DNA from: Streptomyces nitrosporeus
Lineage (GTDB): Bacteria; Actinomycetota; Actinomycetes; Streptomycetales; Streptomycetaceae
Length of the DNA stretch: 64,000 nt
Assembly: GCF_008704555.1 (NCBI RefSeq)
Contig: NZ_CP023702.1
Location: 2,976,001 to 3,040,000, forward strand
Direction: 5' to 3'
The notes under the pieces were generated by a model. It was not told the DNA's origin and did not search any database. It saw only the letters and a list, made by a program, of their open reading frames with translations. Positions within the stretch are counted from its first letter, which is position 1; every line of letters starts with the position of its first letter. Shown here in pieces: positions 61,261-64,000 of this stretch. The translations under genes were made by a program, and so were the position numbers.

Positions 61261-62115
61261 TCAGCAGCAGCCCGCCCCCGGCAACGTCCTGACGTTGCGG
61301 GCCTCTTCGGCCCTGGCCGCCAGCAGGCCGTCCGCCGGGTAGGCGACTTCCTCCAGCGTCAGCCCGTGCGGGCGCACCACGTGCACCCCCGGGTCCCGTA
61401 CCTTCGCCGCCAGCACCTCGGCCGGCCACCCGGCGGGCCGCCGCCCGTCTCCGACGAAGAGCGCCGCGCCGATCAGCGCCCGCACCATGTTGTGGCAGAA
61501 GGCGTCCGCCTGCACGGTCGCGGTCAGCACCCCGGACTCCGCGTCCCGCACCCAGTGCAGCTTCTGCAGGGTGCGGATGGTCGTGGCGCCCTCACGCTTC
61601 TTGCAGTAGGCCGCGAAGTCGTGCTCGCCCGTCATCAGGGCCGCCGCCTCGTTCATCGCGTCCAGGTCCAGCGGCCGGTCGTGCCACAGCACATGGCCCC
61701 GCAGCAGCGGGTCCACCCCGCCCGGCCGGTCCCCCACCCGGTAGGCGTACCGCCGCCACAGCGCCGAGAACCGCGCGTTGAACCCCGCCGGGGCCGGTTT
61801 TGCCCGCCAGACCCGTACGTCCGGTGCCAGCCGGCCCGCCAGCCGGCGCAGCAGCTTCTCCTCGTGCTCGGCCCACACCTCCACCGGCAGGTCCACGTGC
61901 GCGACCTGGCCGCGGGCGTGCACCCCTGCGTCGGTCCGTCCGGCCACCGTCAGGTCGTAGGTCACCGGGGACCGTGTCACGGTCCGCAGCGCGTCCTCGA
62001 TCTCCCCCTGCACGGTCCGCCTGCTGGTCTGCTTCGCCCAGCCGGAGAAGTCCTTGCCGTCGTAGGAAAGGTCCAGCCGTACCCGCACGTATCCGGGCTC
62101 TGCCTCGTCACTCAC
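61261..62115 (-). CDS. truA: tRNA pseudouridine synthase A
   Basis: 284 aa. Nucleophilic Asp in '[18 protein letters not shown]'; other TruA segments are '[20 protein letters not shown]', '[16 protein letters not shown]' and '[12 protein letters not shown]'. It makes pseudouridine at positions 38-40 of the tRNA anticodon arm. The C-terminus ends in Cys-Cys. It follows rplQ by 78 bp, the usual end of the alpha ribosomal operon in actinobacteria. Confidence 0.96.
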   Translation of the reverse strand: MSDEAEPGYVRVRLDLSYDGKDFSGWAKQTSRRTVQGEIEDALRTVTRSPVTYDLTVAGRTDAGVHARGQVAHVDLPVEVWAEHEEKLLRRLAGRLAPDVRVWRAKPAPAGFNARFSALWRRYAYRVGDRPGGVDPLLRGHVLWHDRPLDLDAMNEAAALMTGEHDFAAYCKKREGATTIRTLQKLHWVRDAESGVLTATVQADAFCHNMVRALIGAALFVGDGRRPAGWPAEVLAAKVRDPGVHVVRPHGLTLEEVAYPADGLLAARAEEARNVRTLPGAGCC

Positions 62116-62193
62116 CCGCGCATCCTCTCAAACGGGAACGGGCCCGCACCGCCCCGGAGGGAGGTGCGGGCCCGTCCAGGGGTCCCGGGGACG

Positions 62194-62688
62194 TCAGGCG
62201 TCCTTGGACTCCTCGGCGGCCTCGTCGGCCGGCTTGGCGTCCTCGACGGCCTCGTCCTTCTTGAGGGCGTCTTCCTTCACGGCGCGCTTCGTGGCGGCCT
62301 CGGCCTCACCGGTGGCCTGCTGGGCCACGGTCAGCGCCTCGACCAGCTCGATGACGGCCATCGGGGCGTTGTCGCCACGACGGTTGCCGATCTTGGTGAT
62401 GCGGGTGTAACCACCGGGGCGGTTCTCGTACCGCGGGGCGATCTCGGTGAAGAGCGTGTGGACGATGCTCTTGTCCGTGATCGACTGCAGCACCAGGCGA
62501 CGGTTGTGGATGTCGCCCTTCTTCGCCTTGGTGATGAAACGCTCGGCGACCGGACGCAGGCGGCGGGCCTTGGCCTCGGTCGTGGTGATGCGGCCGTGCT
62601 CGAACAGCGACTTCGCGAGGTTGATGAGAAGAAGCTTCTCGTGCGCAGCGCTGCCGCCCAGACGGGCGCCCTTGGCGGGCTTCGGCAT
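62194..62688 (-). CDS. rplQ: 50S ribosomal protein L17
   Basis: 164 aa from the ATG at 62688 with AAGGAG 7 nt upstream. The L17 core (about 1-120; '[20 protein letters not shown]', '[20 protein letters not shown]') is followed by an acidic/Lys-Ala-rich C-terminal extension of ~45 residues typical of actinobacterial L17. It lies between rpoA and truA. Confidence 0.97.
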   Translation of the reverse strand: MPKPAKGARLGGSAAHEKLLLINLAKSLFEHGRITTTEAKARRLRPVAERFITKAKKGDIHNRRLVLQSITDKSIVHTLFTEIAPRYENRPGGYTRITKIGNRRGDNAPMAVIELVEALTVAQQATGEAEAATKRAVKEDALKKDEAVEDAKPADEAAEESKDA

Positions 62689-62822
62689 GGTGTTTCTCCT
62701 TGTGTGCTGCACCGGCCGTATCAGGTACCGGTGTCAGTTCCCGCGAGGCGGCCGCCCCGCGGAAGTCTTCCGCTCGCCGGCGGGGGCACCCGGGAGACCC
62801 CGGGTGCCCCCGCCGAAGACGA

Positions 62823-63845
62823 TCAGTACTGCTCGGTCTCCACGAAACCGGCGTCCGCGTCGTCGTCCGCGCCGAAGGCGTCGGCGGCGGCGGTCGGGTC
62901 GAATCCGGGCGGGCTGTCCTTGAGCGCCAGGCCCATGCCGGCCAGCTTCGCCTTGACCTCGTCGATCGACTTGGCGCCGAAGTTGCGGATGTCGAGCAGG
63001 TCCGCCTCGGAGCGGGCCACGAGCTCGCCCACCGAGTGGATGCCCTCACGCTTGAGGCAGTTGTACGAACGGACCGTGAGCTCGAGCTCCTCGATCGGCA
63101 GCGCCAGATCGGCGGCGAGCGCGGCGTCCGTCGGGGACGGGCCCATGTCGATGCCCTCGGCGTCGATGTTGAGCTCGCGCGCCAGACCGAACAGCTCGAC
63201 CAGGGTCTTGCCCGCCGACGCCATGGCGTCGCGCGGACGCATGGCCTGCTTGGTCTCGACGTCGACGATCAGCTTGTCGAAGTCGGTGCGCTGCTCGACA
63301 CGGGTCGCCTCGACCTTGTACGTGACCTTGAGCACCGGCGAGTAGATGGAGTCGACCGGGATCCGGCCGATCTCCTGGCCCGCCTGCTTGTTCTGGACGG
63401 CGGAGACGTAGCCGCGACCGCGCTCGACGGTCAGCTCCATCTCCAGCTTGCCCTTGCCGTTCAGCGTGGCCAGGACCAGGTCCGGGTTGTGGACCTCGAC
63501 ACCGGCCGGCGGGGCGATGTCCGCGGCGGTGACCAGGCCGGGGCCCTGCTTGCGCAGGTACATCACGACCGGCTCGTCGTGCTCCGAGGAGACGACCAGC
63601 TGCTTGATGTTGAGGATGAGGTCGGTCACGTCCTCCTTGACGCCCGGCACGGTGGTGAACTCGTGCAGGACACCGTCGATCCGGATGCTGGTGACGGCGG
63701 CACCGGGGATCGAGGAGAGGAGCGTGCGGCGCAGGGAGTTGCCGAGGGTGTAGCCGAAGCCCGGCTCCAGCGGCTCGATCACGAACCGCGAGCGGAATTC
63801 GTCGACGACCTCTTCGGTCAGCGACGGACGCTGAGCGATAAGCAT
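62823..63845 (-). CDS. rpoA: RNA polymerase alpha subunit
   Basis: 340 aa. The N-terminal dimerisation domain ('[20 protein letters not shown]', '[20 protein letters not shown]') is joined by a flexible linker to the alpha-CTD (about 245-315; '[20 protein letters not shown]', '[16 protein letters not shown]') that binds UP elements and activators, then an acidic tail. It sits between rpsK and rplQ, the standard order. Confidence 0.98.
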   Translation of the reverse strand: MLIAQRPSLTEEVVDEFRSRFVIEPLEPGFGYTLGNSLRRTLLSSIPGAAVTSIRIDGVLHEFTTVPGVKEDVTDLILNIKQLVVSSEHDEPVVMYLRKQGPGLVTAADIAPPAGVEVHNPDLVLATLNGKGKLEMELTVERGRGYVSAVQNKQAGQEIGRIPVDSIYSPVLKVTYKVEATRVEQRTDFDKLIVDVETKQAMRPRDAMASAGKTLVELFGLARELNIDAEGIDMGPSPTDAALAADLALPIEELELTVRSYNCLKREGIHSVGELVARSEADLLDIRNFGAKSIDEVKAKLAGMGLALKDSPPGFDPTAAADAFGADDDADAGFVETEQY

Positions 63846-63982
63846 GCTGAGATCCTTGCGGTCATGGGCACCCGCTATTTGATGCCCGACAGATGAGACA
63901 AGGATACGGGCGGTACGTCCCGAAAGGACATGCCGCCCGCATCCGGCGTTACTGGCGCACGGCCGTCACCGGCCGCGACGGA

Positions 63983-64000
63983 TCAGACGCGACGACGCTT
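63983..64000 (-). CDS. rpsK: 30S ribosomal protein S11, last five codons
   Basis: On the minus strand the window end reads Lys-Arg-Arg-Arg-Val-stop (TGA at 63983-63985), the C-terminus of actinobacterial S11. Its place 137 bp upstream of rpoA is where rpsK lies in this operon. Only 15 coding bases are visible. Confidence 0.75.
   Translation of the reverse strand, partial: KRRRV

Overview
The window is chromosomal DNA from a Streptomyces-type actinomycete. The evidence is very high GC with GC-biased third codon positions, many GTG starts, and several Streptomyces developmental genes side by side: bldM, whiD and an ECF sigma factor of the ShbA type. A GroEL with a Gly/His-rich tail sits next to groES, and the rpoA-rplQ-truA and rplM-rpsI-glmM blocks are also present. 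It reads as core-chromosome sequence. I see no prophage, insertion sequence, CRISPR array, rRNA or tRNA gene, or antibiotic gene cluster. Most long opposite-strand ORFs are codon-bias shadows and are omitted.

Layout. 1-6.8 kb: end of an NlpC/P60 hydrolase, a PspC-domain histidine kinase/LuxR-type regulator pair divergent from a PspC/LiaF-like membrane protein, a pentapeptide-repeat protein, DoxX, and a polytopic membrane protein. 7-9.3 kb: guaA, divergent from a short leader ORF (Phe-Val-Phe-Thr-Tyr), a perfect GC hairpin and an AroQ-type chorismate mutase. 9.7-15.3 kb: an LAXTG sortase substrate, a GMC oxidoreductase with a ferredoxin-like Cys motif, and a semialdehyde dehydrogenase. 15.4-23.3 kb: three membrane-anchored Hanks-type kinase genes, one of them a giant pseudokinase. 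23.9-27.3 kb: glpD and a divergent nucleotide-sugar dehydrogenase that lacks its catalytic Cys. 28-33.3 kb: GuaB3, guaB, shbA, bldM and divergent whiD, with a near-ideal sigma-BldN promoter and a BldD-like site ahead of bldM. 33.4-38.4 kb: LysR regulator, a short-chain dehydrogenase, and groES-groEL1 with two CIRCE operators flanking the promoter. 38.5-46.7 kb: lipoprotein polysaccharide deacetylase, methyltransferase, small accessory genes, the tRNA t6A genes tsaD-rimI-tsaB, a dead L,D-transpeptidase-like protein, a 66-residue ORF behind a 20-bp palindrome, and tsaE. 46.7-57.1 kb: cell-wall precursor and cofactor genes (alr, nnr, acpS, glmS, coaA, glmM). 57.4-64 kb: rpsI-rplM, an ABC-F ATPase, truA, rplQ, rpoA and the last codons of rpsK.

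Common themes are guanine nucleotide synthesis (guaA, guaB, GuaB3), the cell envelope (alr, glmS, glmM, kinases, deacetylase, sortase substrate), tRNA modification (tsaB/D/E, truA) and developmental control (bldM, whiD, shbA).

The points most worth a second look are: the putative attenuator before chorismate mutase; the pseudokinase and the inverted repeat upstream of it; three enzyme-fold proteins lacking their catalytic Cys (nucleotide-sugar dehydrogenase, GuaB3, L,D-transpeptidase-like); the small ORF under a 20-bp palindrome; and a set of apparently leaderless genes with a -10 hexamer exactly 6-7 nt before the start codon.
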